Source: Roseovarius sp. EL26
Lineage (GTDB): Bacteria; Pseudomonadota; Alphaproteobacteria; Rhodobacterales; Rhodobacteraceae
Assembly (NCBI RefSeq): GCF_900327775.1
Contig: NZ_OUMZ01000006.1
Span: forward strand, 186,001-250,000
Reading direction: 5' to 3'
Length of the DNA: 64,000 bases
The translations under genes and the position numbers were made by a program. The notes under the pieces are model-generated. The model saw only the letters and a list, made by a program, of their open reading frames with translations. It was not told the origin of the DNA and made no database searches. Shown in pieces: positions 63,995 through 64,000 of the stretch; position 1 is the stretch's first letter, and the number at the start of each line of letters is the position of its first letter.

Positions 63995-64000
63995 GTGATC

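Noticed and set aside
63708..63998. 96-codon open frame at the window end
   Set aside because: Its first part covers the terminator and the out-of-frame start of the deacetylase remnant; it is better explained as part of that pseudogene.
1..64000. tRNA or rRNA genes, CRISPR array, insertion sequence, prophage or integrase
   Set aside because: No GTTCRA-type tRNA loops with fitting arms, no regularly spaced repeats and no transposase or integrase motifs were noticed in either strand.

Overview
This window looks like chromosomal DNA of a marine alphaproteobacterium of the Roseobacter group (Rhodobacterales). That assignment is an inference from gene content and order. It carries two complete spermidine/putrescine-type ABC importers, a trimethylamine-dehydrogenase-like flavoprotein, RidA/DUF1028/PuuC-type genes, a PrtD/HlyD type I secretion pair, a DUF1826-CobW pair and many LysR/DeoR/LacI regulators beside catabolic genes. 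Genes are densely packed with many 4-bp ATGA overlaps. I see no rRNA, tRNA, CRISPR array, insertion sequence or integrase.

Layout. 1-3.3 kb: two tandem beta-hydroxyacid dehydrogenases (the first cut by the window edge), a LysR regulator and a LacI regulator. 3.7-8.2 kb: a surface-sugar block (rfbF, rfbG, RmlC-like epimerase, NAD-epimerase, glycosyltransferase) followed by a decayed ParB-like gene. 9-13.9 kb: a three-gene minus-strand operon (deiminase, N-carbamoyl hydrolase, peptide-type binding protein) with a divergent LysR gene, which suggests two-step breakdown of a guanidino compound. 14-18.3 kb: type I secretion ATPase and adaptor, and an M20 amidohydrolase. 18.4-23.7 kb: a DUF2853 gene and the first Pot-type importer, whose second permease has a strange repeat-bearing tail.

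23.7-33.4 kb: the most interesting block. A phosphonate-monoester-hydrolase-like sulfatase-superfamily gene faces a seven-gene operon: DeoR regulator, inositol-phosphatase-type phosphatase, Na/Pi transporter, N-formylglutamate-amidohydrolase-like enzyme, glutamine-synthetase-like enzyme, aldehyde dehydrogenase and iron alcohol dehydrogenase. Together these can form a route that opens a phosphodiester, removes phosphate, and oxidises the freed amino alcohol while it is protected as a gamma-glutamyl amide. Three direct repeats between the divergent genes look like the DeoR operator.

33.4-46.5 kb: mostly housekeeping genes: an LTA-synthase-like membrane enzyme with a candidate Pho box, murJ, a rhomboid homologue lacking its catalytic residues, trpS, cysteine synthase, a VOC protein, DUF1826-CobW behind a candidate Zur box, a lipoprotein, a branched-chain aminotransferase, an acyl-CoA dehydrogenase and a LysR gene. 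46.6-49.9 kb: an unusual cytoplasmic subtilase plus alpha/beta-hydrolase pair next to an AT-rich gap. 50-54.9 kb: FAD monooxygenase, RidA, DUF1028, PuuC-like aldehyde dehydrogenase and LysR. 55-63.7 kb: LuxR regulator, TMADH-like enzyme, ArgE-like deacetylase, small membrane protein and the second Pot-type importer. The window ends with a frameshifted remnant that looks like an acetylpolyamine amidohydrolase gene.
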